DNA of 64,000 nt from Rhizobiales bacterium 2SD (GCA_005502805.1 SCMY01000007.1:124001-188000); one strand, 5' to 3'. Counted from the first letter of the stretch, positions 1 through 8,401 are shown. The notes: a model not told the origin generated them from the sequence alone. A program made the numbers and translations.

Positions 1-1
1 C

Positions 2-670
2 ATGACCTCGGTCATGCTCGCTACCTATCCTGAACTCTTTGCCGGCGGCGCGATCATTGCCGGGCTTCCCTATGGCTGCGCGGCATCGATCCCGGAAGCA
101 TTCGACCGTATGCGCGGGCATGGATTGCCCTCCGAACGCGAACTCGAAGCGCGTATCCGCAAAGCTTCCGCTCATCAGGGAGTGTGGCCGACCCTCTCGC
201 TCTGGCATGGCAGTGCCGACCGGACGGTCGCTCACAGCAACATGGACGCCATCGTCGCACAGTGGCGTGGCCTGCACGGGCTGAAGACTGTGGAGCCAGA
301 TAAGAGCGCCGTCGGCCCTCATTCCCGGAGGATTTGGCGCGACGACACTGGCGTCGCGAAGATCGAGGCTTTCAGCATTGCCGGCATGGGGCACGGCACG
401 CCGCTCAGCGGCGCCGACGATATCGGCATCCCAGGGGCGTTCATGCTCGACGCCGGAATCTCGTCCACCCGCCATATCGCGCGGTTCTGGCAGTTGACCG
501 AAGCGGGATCTGAGCTCGCCTTGTCGGCTCACGTCGAAGCGCCCCCCGAACCCACGCCGGAACGCATCGGCCGAGAATCACCTACCGCGCCCTCGCGGAT
601 ACGAGGATCGGCCTCCGGCGTCGGCAAGGTGATCGAGGATGCGCTGCGGGCGGCGGGGCTCATGCGCTAG
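2..670 (+). CDS. PHB depolymerase-family esterase (LpqC-like), 5' end outside window
   Basis: This is the C-terminal part of an alpha/beta-hydrolase of the esterase/PHB depolymerase family, secreted or periplasmic enzymes that cleave polyester or ester bonds. The first visible residues (MTSVMLATYPELFAGGAIIAG) match the stretch just after the nucleophile-serine GxSxGG elbow, so the true start and the catalytic serine lie upstream of base 1. LSLWHGSADRTV (about residue 65) fits the catalytic-aspartate loop and GMGHGTP (about 128) the catalytic histidine. The tail after residue 175 is proline-rich and low in conservation. The family call is firm; the substrate is not known. Confidence 0.8.
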   Translation: MTSVMLATYPELFAGGAIIAGLPYGCAASIPEAFDRMRGHGLPSERELEARIRKASAHQGVWPTLSLWHGSADRTVAHSNMDAIVAQWRGLHGLKTVEPDKSAVGPHSRRIWRDDTGVAKIEAFSIAGMGHGTPLSGADDIGIPGAFMLDAGISSTRHIARFWQLTEAGSELALSAHVEAPPEPTPERIGRESPTAPSRIRGSASGVGKVIEDALRAAGLMR

Positions 671-717
671 CCGCGGGTAAACCCGACACTGCCTGCGCAA
701 CCTATTCTGGAGAATCC

Positions 718-742
718 GGAACTTCGTGAGCGGCCATCCGTT
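718..742 (+). promoter_or_regulatory. EcfG-type general-stress promoter
   Basis: GGAAC at 718-722 and CGTT at 739-742 are separated by exactly 16 bases. This is the consensus of the alphaproteobacterial EcfG sigma factor. The element lies about 40 bases before the small secreted protein at 785. Confidence 0.7.
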
Positions 743-784
743 GGGTTCCTATGAGCGGACTTACCCGCTCCAGGATCCCCGCAT

Positions 785-1078
785 ATGAAAAAGCTGCTCA
801 CGGTCGCGCTCGTCGCGGCGATGGTGCCGTTCGCCGGCATGGCCCAGACGCCGACGACTGCTCCGCCCCCGACTTCGCCGGTTGACGCCAACGCTCCGCT
901 GCCCGGCGCCAACAGCTTCACCGAAGGACAAGCCAAGAGCCGCCTCGAAGCAAACGGGTACACCGAGGTGAGCGGGTTGAAGAAGGACGACAACGGCGTC
1001 TGGAAGGGCTCGGCGATGAATGCCGGCGCCAAGGTCAATGTCTCCGTCGACTATCGCGGCAACGTCGTTCGCAACTGA
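785..1078 (+). CDS. small secreted protein, PepSY-like
   Basis: A 97-residue protein with an N-terminal signal peptide (KKLLTVALVAAMVPFAGMAQ, cleavage probably after AQ at about residue 21). A Pro/Thr-rich linker follows, then a short domain in which SFTEGQAKSRLEANGYTEVS and WKGSAMNAG resemble PepSY-type periplasmic modules. An EcfG-type promoter precedes it and a stress protein follows 35 bases downstream, so it probably belongs to the general-stress response. The molecular function is unknown. Confidence 0.75.
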   Translation: MKKLLTVALVAAMVPFAGMAQTPTTAPPPTSPVDANAPLPGANSFTEGQAKSRLEANGYTEVSGLKKDDNGVWKGSAMNAGAKVNVSVDYRGNVVRN

Positions 1079-1113
1079 ACGCTGCTGCCCCCTCCAGATA
1101 TGTGGAAAATCAG

Positions 1114-1680
1114 ATGACCCGCACGATCACCCGATCCTATGAAAATTACGAAACCGCCGCTGTCGTGGTCGAAAATCTCGAAGCGGCTGGAATATCGGAT
1201 TCCGACATCAGCGTCGTCGGCAAGGACGACCGAACCAATGACAACAACGCTGCCGAAGGTGCTGGCATCGGAGCTGGCGTCGGCGGCGCGGCTGGCCTGC
1301 TGGCAGGTCTCGGCATGCTCGCGATCCCCGGAGTCGGCCCGGTCGTCGCCGCAGGCTGGCTTGCAGCTACGGCCGCTGGCGCGGTCGCGGGCGCGGCAGC
1401 TGGCGGACTGGTCGGCTCGCTCACCAGTGCGGGTCTCACCGAGGACGACGCGAACTACCACGCCGAGACAGTCCGTCGCGGCGGCACGGTGGTTTCGGTG
1501 AAAGCTCCCGACGAGCACACTGTAACGGTCGAAGCCATCATGGACGAGGCCACGCCGATCGACCGCGATGCCCGGCTCGCCAGTTATCGCGCGGAAGGCT
1601 GGACGGAGTTCGACGCCAAGGCCCCGCCCTACAGCACTGCGGCGCCGTCAGCAGGGCGCCCACAGTTCCCCATCGACTAG
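1114..1680 (+). CDS. general stress protein, YflT/GsiB-17M-like with glycine-zipper core
   Basis: A 188-residue protein. The N-terminal domain (MTRTITRSYENYETAAVVVE...) matches the general stress protein 17M/YflT family, followed by a Gly/Ala-rich hydrophobic centre (residues about 45-115) of glycine-zipper type that may insert in or associate with a membrane. The C-terminal part (GGTVVSVKAPDEHTVTVEAI) resembles the second half of the same fold. An in-frame GTG exists at 1102, but the ATG at 1114 begins the conserved sequence. It follows the secreted protein at 785 closely and likely shares its EcfG promoter. Confidence 0.75.
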   Translation: MTRTITRSYENYETAAVVVENLEAAGISDSDISVVGKDDRTNDNNAAEGAGIGAGVGGAAGLLAGLGMLAIPGVGPVVAAGWLAATAAGAVAGAAAGGLVGSLTSAGLTEDDANYHAETVRRGGTVVSVKAPDEHTVTVEAIMDEATPIDRDARLASYRAEGWTEFDAKAPPYSTAAPSAGRPQFPID

Positions 1681-1719
1681 GGATCGGCCCGCGCTGCGAC
1701 CGAACGTGCTCGTGACCAG

Positions 1720-1745
1720 GGCCTCCGCGATTAATTCCGGAGGCC
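1720..1745 (+). terminator. hairpin terminator
   Basis: GGCCTCCG (1720-1727) pairs perfectly with CGGAGGCC (1738-1745) across a 10-base AT-rich loop. The pyrimidine-rich TCTCTTCTCC follows. It lies 40 bases after the stop of the stress protein gene ending at 1680. Confidence 0.6.
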
Positions 1746-2030
1746 TCTCTTCTCCTGAGGTTCCGCCAGCGTGCTGCACGGCGCACGGAGGACCAGCATT
1801 CTGCGAGCTCCTCGGCGCTTCGGACTGCACCCCATGTGGATGTCGGGAACCGGGTCGTCTTTGGACACGTTGCTTTCGCCGAATTGAGCCGACTGTAAGC
1901 GGACCTGCTGAGCCTCTGCAGCTGGTTTTGAGTGGACGCCTGATCCTTCGGCGAGAGGTTTGGCGCGAAGATCCAGAGCGCTAAGTCAAGAACGAAGGCT
2001 CCGCCGTTTGAACCCTGTTGGCATCGCGAA

Positions 2031-2062
2031 AATAAGAAGCCCCCGCCGAGATCCGACGGGGC
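2031..2062 (-). terminator. rho-independent terminator
   Basis: Read on the minus strand, GCCCCG...CGGGGGC forms a GC-rich stem directly followed by TTCTTATTTT. It sits a few bases after the stop of the gene at 2069-2296. Confidence 0.65.
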
Positions 2063-2068
2063 CGTTCC

Positions 2069-2296
2069 TCAAGATGCTTGAGCTCGTCGGAACCGCTCGA
2101 TGGAGCGTTGGGTCAGATCGTCCTCATCCTCCGCAATGACCGCCAAGCTGGCGACGATGAATGCGAGGCGCACTCGCTCTCGCTCGTCGTATGGATCGGA
2201 CAGGCTCAACCGGATTTCATTCCAGGCAGCGTCGAGAGCTGTGCGTGCCCGGGCAAGTTCCACCGGGTCCGTCGGTGATGAGAATGGCATCTCCAT
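2069..2296 (-). CDS. small helical hypothetical protein, paralogue of 10410-10655
   Basis: A 75-residue, charged, probably all-helical protein of unknown function. The pattern RARTALDAAWNEI...DERERVRLAFIVASL...LTQRSIERFRRAQ can be aligned with the 81-residue protein at 10410-10655, so two copies of this family occur in the window, both near stress genes. A good terminator follows. No catalytic motif, membrane segment or signal peptide is seen. Confidence 0.6.
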   Translation of the reverse strand: MEMPFSSPTDPVELARARTALDAAWNEIRLSLSDPYDERERVRLAFIVASLAVIAEDEDDLTQRSIERFRRAQAS

Positions 2297-2360
2297 TCTC
2301 CTTGATACGTCACCAACAACGAAAATTTAGTCCGCGCCGGTGCGTTGGCAATATCAAAGA

Positions 2361-2396
2361 CAAAAAAGCCCGGCCCCGCGTGAGCGAGACCGGGCT
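2361..2396 (-). terminator. rho-independent terminator of the PRC-barrel gene
   Basis: On the minus strand AGCCCGG (2390-2396) and CCGGGCT (2367-2373) form a perfect 7-bp stem followed by a run of six T residues. It lies 22 bases beyond the stop of the gene at 2418-2717. Confidence 0.85.
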
Positions 2397-2417
2397 GGAT
2401 GACCCAACAAGCGACGG

Positions 2418-2717
2418 TTACGGATCGACATGTTCGGGCATCGCTTTCAGCTGATCCTTCGTCCAGTTCGTGACCGCGTGGACATCGCCGTCCTCGTCAC
2501 GCATGAATTCGAGCTCGCTGAGAGACACAGCGACGGGCTTGGCTCCGATGCCGAGGAAGCCGCCGACATCGATCACCGCCTGAGCGTTCGGGCCGGCTCC
2601 GTGCACATGCGAGACGGAGCCGATCTTCTCGTCGCCAGGCCCGTAGATCGTGGCGCCGTCGAGAGCGACAGCAGTCAGGTCGGTTTCGGCAAGACGGCTA
2701 TGCTTTGAATGGTCCAT
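2418..2717 (-). CDS. PRC-barrel domain protein
   Basis: A 99-residue cytoplasmic protein made almost wholly of a PRC-barrel beta domain (GATIYGPGDEKIGSVSHVHG, then AVIDVGGFLGIGAKPVAVSLSEL). The start at 2717 is chosen because AGAGGAAG precedes it and the Met begins the conserved part; the open frame extends upstream without support. It shares the GGFLGIG motif with the secreted PRC-barrel protein at 12903. An EcfG-type promoter lies 24 bases upstream, suggesting stress induction. PRC-barrel proteins bind RNA or protein partners, and the partner here is unknown. Confidence 0.8.
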   Translation of the reverse strand: MDHSKHSRLAETDLTAVALDGATIYGPGDEKIGSVSHVHGAGPNAQAVIDVGGFLGIGAKPVAVSLSELEFMRDEDGDVHAVTNWTKDQLKAMPEHVDP

Positions 2718-2738
2718 GGGTTCTTCCTCTGAGAGGAA

Positions 2739-2765
2739 GGAACGACTGGCAGTAAGAGGTGTTCC
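2739..2765. promoter_or_regulatory. overlapping divergent EcfG-type promoters
   Basis: On the minus strand GGAAC (2765-2761), 16 bases, then CGTT (2744-2741) match the EcfG consensus for the PRC-barrel gene. On the plus strand the same DNA reads GGAAC (2739-2743), 16 bases, TGTT (2760-2763), facing the NmrA-like gene at 2949. The minus-strand match is exact; the plus-strand one is a variant. Confidence 0.65.
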
Positions 2766-2948
2766 GCCGCTCAGTCGAATGAAAAGCCCGCGGGTTCCAA
2801 GCGGACTGTGGACCTCCAGCCCTTCGCTCCAGCGTGACGTCGAGCACTCCAAGGCACCGGGATCATTCGCGCCGATTGGGCGTTCCTTATAGGCGATTTC
2901 ATCCGCCCCTTCATCAGAATTCGGACAAGAGAGCAGAGGAGCAATCCC

Positions 2949-3812
2949 ATGTTCATCATCATGGGTGGAACTGGCCATGTCGGTTCGGCAACAGCTGACG
3001 CATTGTTGGGACGAGGCGAAGCGGTGACGATCGTCACGCGCGATCCTGCCCGCGCTGCTGGATGGCTGGCGAAGGGTGCCAATTTGGTGAAGGCAGACGT
3101 CGAGGATGTGCCATCCCTCAACGCTGCATTCCAGCTCGGGCGACGCGCCTTCCTGCTCAATCCGCCCGCCAACACCGCGGAAAATACGGATGTGGTCGAA
3201 CGGCGAACAGTCGCCAAGATCTTGCGGGCGTTGGAGGGCTCTGGGCTGGAGAAAGTCGTTGCGGAGTCGACAGGCGGCGCCCAGCCGGGAGAGCGTATCG
3301 GCGATCTCAACGTTCTCTGGGAACTCGAAGAGGGTCTTCGAGCGCAAGCGATTCCTGCCGCGATCAATCGCGCCGGCTACTACATGAGCAACTGGGATGG
3401 ATTGCTCAAGACCGCCGCTGCGACAGGCAAGCTTCCAACCATGTTTCCGGCTGATGTCTTGATCCCGATGGTATCACCCGAGGATCTCGGCAAAGCTGCC
3501 GCCGACAGGCTCTCGTCACCACTCGCTGACGTTGGGGTGCGCTATGTCGAAGGGCCGAGGCGCTATTCGAGCGAAGATGTCGCCAAGGCATTCTCGGCTC
3601 GCCTCGGCACCTTGGTCGCGCTCTCAGTCATCCCTCGTGGAGAGTGGAAGGAAGCGTTTCTGCAACTCGGTTTTTCCGAAGCGGCCGCGGCCTCTTATGC
3701 AAGCATGACCGCGGTCAGCCTCGATGGAGGCTTCGATTTGGCCGACGACCCCATCCGAGGTTCAACGACACTCGACGCTTACGTTCAAAAGCTGGCCCTG
3801 GACGTTGGATAG
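2949..3812 (+). CDS. NmrA-family NAD(P)-binding protein
   Basis: A 287-residue atypical short-chain dehydrogenase with an N-terminal Rossmann motif MGGTGHVGSATADALLGRGE (dinucleotide-binding GxxGxxG) and RDPARAAGWLA after the second strand, a pattern typical of NADP-binding NmrA/azoreductase-like proteins. The middle (EDLGKAAADRLSS) fits the same family. Members act as redox sensors or quinone/azo reductases. The ATG is preceded by AGAGGAGCAATCCC. It could share the bidirectional stress promoter at 2739-2765, although the leader would be long. Confidence 0.75.
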   Translation: MFIIMGGTGHVGSATADALLGRGEAVTIVTRDPARAAGWLAKGANLVKADVEDVPSLNAAFQLGRRAFLLNPPANTAENTDVVERRTVAKILRALEGSGLEKVVAESTGGAQPGERIGDLNVLWELEEGLRAQAIPAAINRAGYYMSNWDGLLKTAAATGKLPTMFPADVLIPMVSPEDLGKAAADRLSSPLADVGVRYVEGPRRYSSEDVAKAFSARLGTLVALSVIPRGEWKEAFLQLGFSEAAAASYASMTAVSLDGGFDLADDPIRGSTTLDAYVQKLALDVG

Positions 3813-3844
3813 CCGCGTCCGAGCAAATTGACGCGAGGCAAGCG

Positions 3845-4522
3845 ATGCGCGATCGAGGCACCGTCAGCACCACTGCTAGCGAAAGGCTGGTGCGTGAAGC
3901 GCGAATGTTCGGCCGGCTTGAAGGCCTGCGCGCCGCGATTGAGGCGTCCGATGTCGAAGAGCTGATCGAGCGCTGGATACGCCGGCCAAAGGCGGAAACG
4001 GCAGAAGGTCGGGCCTGGGAAGCTGGAGCGCGGCAGGCCTACAGTTGGAAGTCGGCGGCCATCCTCGCACTCCTCGAAGGCGACAGGGGAATGAGTACGC
4101 TCGAACACGCGATCGAAGTCGCGGCTCGGGCCCATGCTGGCCAGACAGACAAGGCAGGCGCGCCGTACATCTCACACCCACTCCGCGTCGCCCTCGGTTT
4201 TATCCGTGCCGGAGATAAAGATCGCGCAGTCGTCGCCGTGCTCCACGATGTCATCGAGAATAGCGCGGTGACCGCCGGCGACCTGAGCGATCAGGGTTTT
4301 TCGGCCCCGATCGTGGCGGCGATCGAAGCGCTTTCCCGCAATGAAGGCGAGCCCTATAAAGACTTCGTCCTGCGCGCCGCGGCGAACGAACTTGCCCGAC
4401 CGGTCAAGATTGCTGATCTGAAGGACAATTTGGATCGGACGCAAATGGCCAAGCTGCCTGCGGCCAAACGGGAAAAGCTGCTCACCAAATACGAAGGCGC
4501 TCTGAAGCTCCTTGACACATAG
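3845..4522 (+). CDS. HD-domain protein, RelA/SpoT hydrolase-like, with N-terminal extension
   Basis: A 225-residue protein. From residue 83 (the ATG at 4091, itself preceded by ACAGGGGA) it is a compact HD hydrolase domain of the kind found in (p)ppGpp hydrolases: AARAHAGQTDKAGAPYISHP (first His), AVVAVLHDVIENSA (HD pair) and VKIADLKDNLDRT (second Asp region) are all present. Residues 1-82 are helical, with coding-like codon use but no known domain. A shorter protein starting at 4091 (143 residues) is an equally possible reading. The probable activity is hydrolysis of a nucleotide, perhaps an alarmone; this is inferred. Confidence 0.65.
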   Translation: MRDRGTVSTTASERLVREARMFGRLEGLRAAIEASDVEELIERWIRRPKAETAEGRAWEAGARQAYSWKSAAILALLEGDRGMSTLEHAIEVAARAHAGQTDKAGAPYISHPLRVALGFIRAGDKDRAVVAVLHDVIENSAVTAGDLSDQGFSAPIVAAIEALSRNEGEPYKDFVLRAAANELARPVKIADLKDNLDRTQMAKLPAAKREKLLTKYEGALKLLDT

Positions 4523-4589
4523 GGCACCAAAGCTTTGCGTCCACTAAGGCCATAATCCAGCTGGCGGCGACGGGAAGGGCGCTGCCCTA

Positions 4590-4614
4590 GGAACGCCGGC
4601 TGTCTGTGCGCGTT
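4590..4614 (+). promoter_or_regulatory. EcfG-type general-stress promoter
   Basis: GGAAC (4590-4594) and CGTT (4611-4614) are separated by 16 bases, an exact EcfG match, 26 bases before the start of the gene at 4640. Confidence 0.7.
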
Positions 4615-4639
4615 CACTCCTTAGACCAAGGAGGGCTTG

Positions 4640-4897
4640 ATGAAACATCGCCTGGTGACTTTTGCAGTTGCGATCTTCTTCGCCTGCGGAGCAACTGCGC
4701 ATGCACAGATGCACCCGCCGACGACAGATGGCGCCGGGGCCAAGCCCGGGCCCAGCGGCGGAAAGATCGACCAAGATCCCGGATCAAATCGCCCGGAAAC
4801 GAAGAACGGAGCCGATTCCCAACAGAACCGCTCCTATGGAGGAAACACGAAGCCCGACGGAAAATCTCTGAATGATGGGCAGCCGCCGCGGCAATAG
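4640..4897 (+). CDS. small secreted low-complexity protein
   Basis: An 85-residue protein with a signal peptide (MKHRLVTFAVAIFFACGATAHAQ) followed by a hydrophilic, Gly/Pro/Asn-rich tail with no folded domain visible. The ATG at 4640 is preceded by AAGGAGGGCTTG, a strong ribosome site that excludes the TTG one codon earlier. An exact EcfG-type promoter stands directly upstream. It is probably a periplasmic stress protein of unknown role. Confidence 0.7.
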   Translation: MKHRLVTFAVAIFFACGATAHAQMHPPTTDGAGAKPGPSGGKIDQDPGSNRPETKNGADSQQNRSYGGNTKPDGKSLNDGQPPRQ

Positions 4898-5032
4898 CCG
4901 CATCTCCTTCGCCCTGCTCAGGAGTACCGGATGACGCAAATTGAGACGACGAGTGATATAGGGCGAAGCCGCTGTTTTTCGGATAATATTCCCGATCGCT
5001 GCGGACAGCGTTCCTTTCATCCGCGGGTGAAG

Positions 5033-6331
5033 CTATCCAATATTGCGAATGTCTTGCTCATCGATGCCGCACCAGTCAGCTGCGAACAGCGCAAGGGCCT
5101 TCGTAACTCGCTTGAGTGAAGGCAGGCTGACCCGCTCATCAATACCGTGAATATTCTCGGCAATCGGCCCATACACCAGCGCGGGGATATTTCCGTGAAC
5201 TGAGAAGATGGCCGCGTCGAGATAGGCGGTCATGACATAGGCATTGAGCTCTTTGCCGTCCTGGGCTCGTCTGTGGGCGGACTGCAAACACGCTTCGGCG
5301 GACGTGCCTTCCGCGAGTTCGTATCCAGCATGCATCACGCCAACCCAGTCGATATCGACCAGATCGCCACTGGCGAAGGCCAGGTCATCTTTCTGCACCG
5401 ACATCACGAAGTTTTCGAATTCGGCGGCCCGCGCTTGCGGGTCCTCGCCAGGGTAGAATCCGATGCGGCCCTCGACCACGCAATCGCTCGGTATTGAAGC
5501 AATCCAGTCGCCGCCGGATATCGTCCCAAATGTCAGCGCAACGGGATTGGGGATGCCCTCGAAGCCAGCCTTGCCCTTGGCCTCTGCGATCCACTTGCGT
5601 TCCAGAGCGCGCAAATGATCCATCAGCTTGATCATCAGATCGATCGCGCTTTGCCCGGACTCGGGTTCCCGCGGGTGAGCCGGCCGCCCCCGCGTCGTCA
5701 GGCGGAATTTCAGCACGCCGGAATTGGCGCGAACGAGCTGCTCGTCGGTCGGCTCGGCGCTGACGATGACGTCGGCGGTAAAACCATTGATGAAGGCAGT
5801 CGCGGCGCCGTTCCCGGTAATCTCCTCATCCACCACTGACTGGATCTGAACATCTCCGCAAAGGGTCATTCCAGCGCGCTCGATCGCTGCGAGAGCGTAG
5901 ACGGATGCCGTCAGCCCAGCCTTCATATCGCCGGCACCGCGGCCATAGAGCCAATCACCCTCCCCGCGCGCCGTGAACGGCGGCGATGACCACCGCGCCG
6001 TGTTGGCTGCAGGCACGACATCCATGTGCGAATTGAACGCCAGAGATCGACCACCGCGTCCCTTGGCAGCTCTGAGGCCGACCACGTTCCAGCTCGACCG
6101 ATAGTCGATGGTCGCCGGAGAGAAGGCCGGATGCTTACCGATTTGCGTGGCGTCTGTCTGAAAGCGCCTGACCTCGTAGCCCCGTTTCACCAGGCTCGCC
6201 TCGAGGAAGCTCTGCGCTTCTTGCTCCTCGTCGCGAAGGGTACGGTAGCCGACGAGCTTGGCCAGGAATTCTACCTGCTCCTCGAACAGGTCGTCGACGG
6301 CTTGCAGGATGCGATCTTCAGGAGAGGTCAT
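5033..6331 (-). CDS. M20-family peptidase/deacylase (ArgE/DapE-like)
   Basis: A 432-residue zinc-dependent amidohydrolase of the ArgE/DapE/ACY1 family. Metal and catalytic motifs are in place: SLAFNSHMDVVPA (His and Asp), LYGRGAGDMKAGLTA (bridging Asp), QSVVDEEITGNGA (catalytic Glu-Glu) and a C-terminal GPIAENIHGIDERV (His). The ATG at 6331 is chosen because AGGAAATAATC precedes it; the open frame runs 14 codons further upstream. It is divergent from an Lrp/AsnC regulator starting at 6468, which probably controls it. The substrate is likely an N-acyl amino acid or dipeptide. Confidence 0.85.
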   Translation of the reverse strand: MTSPEDRILQAVDDLFEEQVEFLAKLVGYRTLRDEEQEAQSFLEASLVKRGYEVRRFQTDATQIGKHPAFSPATIDYRSSWNVVGLRAAKGRGGRSLAFNSHMDVVPAANTARWSSPPFTARGEGDWLYGRGAGDMKAGLTASVYALAAIERAGMTLCGDVQIQSVVDEEITGNGAATAFINGFTADVIVSAEPTDEQLVRANSGVLKFRLTTRGRPAHPREPESGQSAIDLMIKLMDHLRALERKWIAEAKGKAGFEGIPNPVALTFGTISGGDWIASIPSDCVVEGRIGFYPGEDPQARAAEFENFVMSVQKDDLAFASGDLVDIDWVGVMHAGYELAEGTSAEACLQSAHRRAQDGKELNAYVMTAYLDAAIFSVHGNIPALVYGPIAENIHGIDERVSLPSLKRVTKALALFAADWCGIDEQDIRNIG

Positions 6332-6467
6332 GATTATTTCCTGCATAAGGGGCGGGCTGCTGATAGGCTGCATTATAGGTCGAGCAACCGCCGGTTGACG
6401 GCGTTTAGTTCAGCACTGGCTACGGATTGCGGCAACAAAGCCCTCCTATTTGCAGGATTTCGGCGTC

Positions 6468-6932
6468 ATGACGTTGGATGAAATTGACCTGAAGCTTCTC
6501 CAGGCCGTGCAGACGAACAATCGTCTGACGTCGGACGAGCTGGCGGAGCTCGCGAACCTGTCGCCGACGGCCTGCCAGCGCCGGATGAAGCGGTTGCGCG
6601 CGACCGGGGTTATCGAGGGCGACGTTTCGATCGTGTCGCCGAAAGCAGTCGGACGCCCCTTTTCAATGCTGGTCCTGGTCTCGCTGGAACGAGAGCGCGC
6701 GGACATCATCGATCGCTTCAAGGCGGCGATCAGGGCAACGGCGGAAGTGATGACCGGCTTCTATGTGACTGGCGATGCCGATTTCGTGCTTGTGGTGACG
6801 GCGCGCGACATGGAGGACTACGAGCAATTTACGCGCCGCTTCTTCTACGAAAACGCCGACATCAAGAGTTTCAAAACTATTGTCGTCATGGACCGCGTCA
6901 AGGCTGGCTTCTCGCTGCCCATCGAACTCTGA
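6468..6932 (+). CDS. Lrp/AsnC-family transcriptional regulator
   Basis: A 154-residue regulator with an N-terminal helix-turn-helix (LDEIDLKLLQAVQTNNRLTS through SPTACQRRMKRLRATGVI) and a C-terminal RAM ligand-binding domain ending in KTIVVMDRVKAGFSLPIEL. Such proteins form octameric discs that sense amino acids. The ATG at 6468 follows GCAGGA. Divergent arrangement with the M20 peptidase across 136 bases suggests local control of that gene, with the peptidase product or substrate as effector. Confidence 0.85.
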   Translation: MTLDEIDLKLLQAVQTNNRLTSDELAELANLSPTACQRRMKRLRATGVIEGDVSIVSPKAVGRPFSMLVLVSLERERADIIDRFKAAIRATAEVMTGFYVTGDADFVLVVTARDMEDYEQFTRRFFYENADIKSFKTIVVMDRVKAGFSLPIEL

Positions 6933-7229
6933 AAACGCAGTTTTCTTTCTACAGCGATTTGATCGGCGCTTTATCCGGTAGGGGGCGAGGGCGGATATCA
7001 GCACAGCCGATAGACCGTCGCCTCGTCAGCCTTCGCTCGAACTTCCTTGGACGACGCCTGCCGCAGCTTGTCGTCATGTGTCCAACCGCGCTAGGCGATC
7101 TCGGTCGCGAGCTTCGGCTAAAACCGCTATCCGCTGACAGGCGGCGAGCTCCTTGTGCGGTGCCCCCCAAGCCGTAGATTCCAGAAACGAGATTGCGACT
7201 GGCTCCAGACAATCGCAGGAGCACCACCC
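6933..7229. other. gene-free stretch
   Basis: About 300 bases between convergent genes. No open frame with a ribosome site or recognisable sequence, and no clear repeat or hairpin, is seen here. Confidence 0.5.
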
Positions 7230-7484
7230 CTATTCGGCGGCGATGGCAAGCACGCGACCGTGCACGGCCAGGTGCCTATCGCTGCGGTTCATGACCGCCA
7301 GCACGACAGATGCACCATCCTCGCAGTCGAGCATCAGTCTGTGGCAAAACTGACCGTCATCATATCTAGTCGTGTCGAAGAGCAGATAGCCTACCCGCCG
7401 GTCGTCATACTCACCCGCAAACTGATAGATCACGTCGACCCTGCTCCCATCGCGTAAGCTTAGCCGGGCCTTTCCGGCGATCAT
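7230..7484 (-). CDS. small conserved hypothetical protein
   Basis: An 84-residue protein (GKARLSLRDGSRVDVIYQFAG, then GYLLFDTTRYDD and RLMLDCEDGASVVLAVMN) predicted to be mostly beta strand. GAGGGAGGGTACC before the ATG at 7484 is a strong ribosome site, and codon use is coding-like. It precedes the Ku gene at 7545 on the same strand but is downstream of it in transcription. Function unknown. Confidence 0.65.
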   Translation of the reverse strand: MIAGKARLSLRDGSRVDVIYQFAGEYDDRRVGYLLFDTTRYDDGQFCHRLMLDCEDGASVVLAVMNRSDRHLAVHGRVLAIAAE

Positions 7485-7544
7485 GGTACCCTCCCTCCCT
7501 GGGACTGCATGCGGCGAAGATGAGGCCGGCGGGCCCAGACTTAC

Positions 7545-8366
7545 CTAGGCCGCTTTCTTCGTGGCCTTGCGCTTCACCGCCTTTGGCGCGCTCTGCCCGA
7601 CACTGGCGCGCAGCGCCTCCATCAAGTCGACGGGCTCTGGAGCCTTGGCTTTCTTCGCGACCTTGACCGGCTTGCCGGCTAGCTTCGCCTTGACCAATTC
7701 GGCCACGGCCGCCTCGTAACGGTCATCGAACTTCGAGGGATCGAACTCGCCCTTCTTGGTTTCGATGATGTGCTTGGCGAGCTCGAGCATCTCCTTCTGG
7801 ATCTTCAGCTTGGGGATGCCGTCGAACGCCTCGGTGGCGGCGCGGACCTCATAGTCGAAATTGAGGGTGTGGGCGACGAGGCCGAGCCCGTGCGCCCGGA
7901 TCATCAGCGCGCGATAGCGCCGAAACAGCACGGCATGAGCCAGCGCACCGACCTTGCTGGCCCGCAGCGCCTCGCGGATCACCGCAAAGGCGTCGTCGGC
8001 AATCTTCCCCGATGGGGCAAGGTAGTAGGGCTTGTCGAAAAAGACCGTGTCGATCTCGCTGCAGGGAATGAAGGCCTGCACCGCCAGCAGCTTCTTGCTC
8101 TCCGGCACGGCGTTGGCGATTTCGTCGGGCTCGACCTCGACATAGCGGTCCTGATCGATTTCGAAGCCCTTGATCTGATGCTCGCGATCGACGGGCATCT
8201 CAGTGGCGGGGTCGATGAACTCGCGCCTCACACGGTGGCCGGTGTCGCGGTTGATAGTGTGGAAGGCGATGCGCTCGGAGGTGCTGGCGCCGGTGTAGAG
8301 CGCGACCGGGCAGCTGATCTCGCCGAACTTCAGGTAGCCCTTCCAGTTCGACCGCGCCGCGACCAT
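7545..8366 (-). CDS. ku: Ku protein (non-homologous end joining)
   Basis: A 273-residue bacterial Ku homologue, which forms a ring on DNA double-strand ends and recruits LigD. The Ku core (WKGYLKFGEISCPVALYTGA to about residue 230) is followed by a Lys/Ala-rich basic tail (KAVKRKATKKAA) typical of DNA-binding Ku C-termini. The start at 8366 follows GGGAGGAGCGTGTC. It is divergent from a second Ku gene at 8494. A GGAAC-N16-CATT element lies upstream. No ligD gene is in the window. Confidence 0.9.
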   Translation of the reverse strand: MVAARSNWKGYLKFGEISCPVALYTGASTSERIAFHTINRDTGHRVRREFIDPATEMPVDREHQIKGFEIDQDRYVEVEPDEIANAVPESKKLLAVQAFIPCSEIDTVFFDKPYYLAPSGKIADDAFAVIREALRASKVGALAHAVLFRRYRALMIRAHGLGLVAHTLNFDYEVRAATEAFDGIPKLKIQKEMLELAKHIIETKKGEFDPSKFDDRYEAAVAELVKAKLAGKPVKVAKKAKAPEPVDLMEALRASVGQSAPKAVKRKATKKAA

Positions 8367-8401
8367 GACACGCTCCTCCCGACGCAACACACCAGCGATT
8401 C

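Larger units (their letters stand above)
1681..2068. other. gene-free stretch
   Basis: No credible coding sequence is seen here. It holds the transcription terminator of the upstream stress genes (1720-1745) and the terminator of the minus-strand gene at 2069 (2031-2062). Overlapping open frames lack a ribosome site and any recognisable sequence. Confidence 0.6.
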
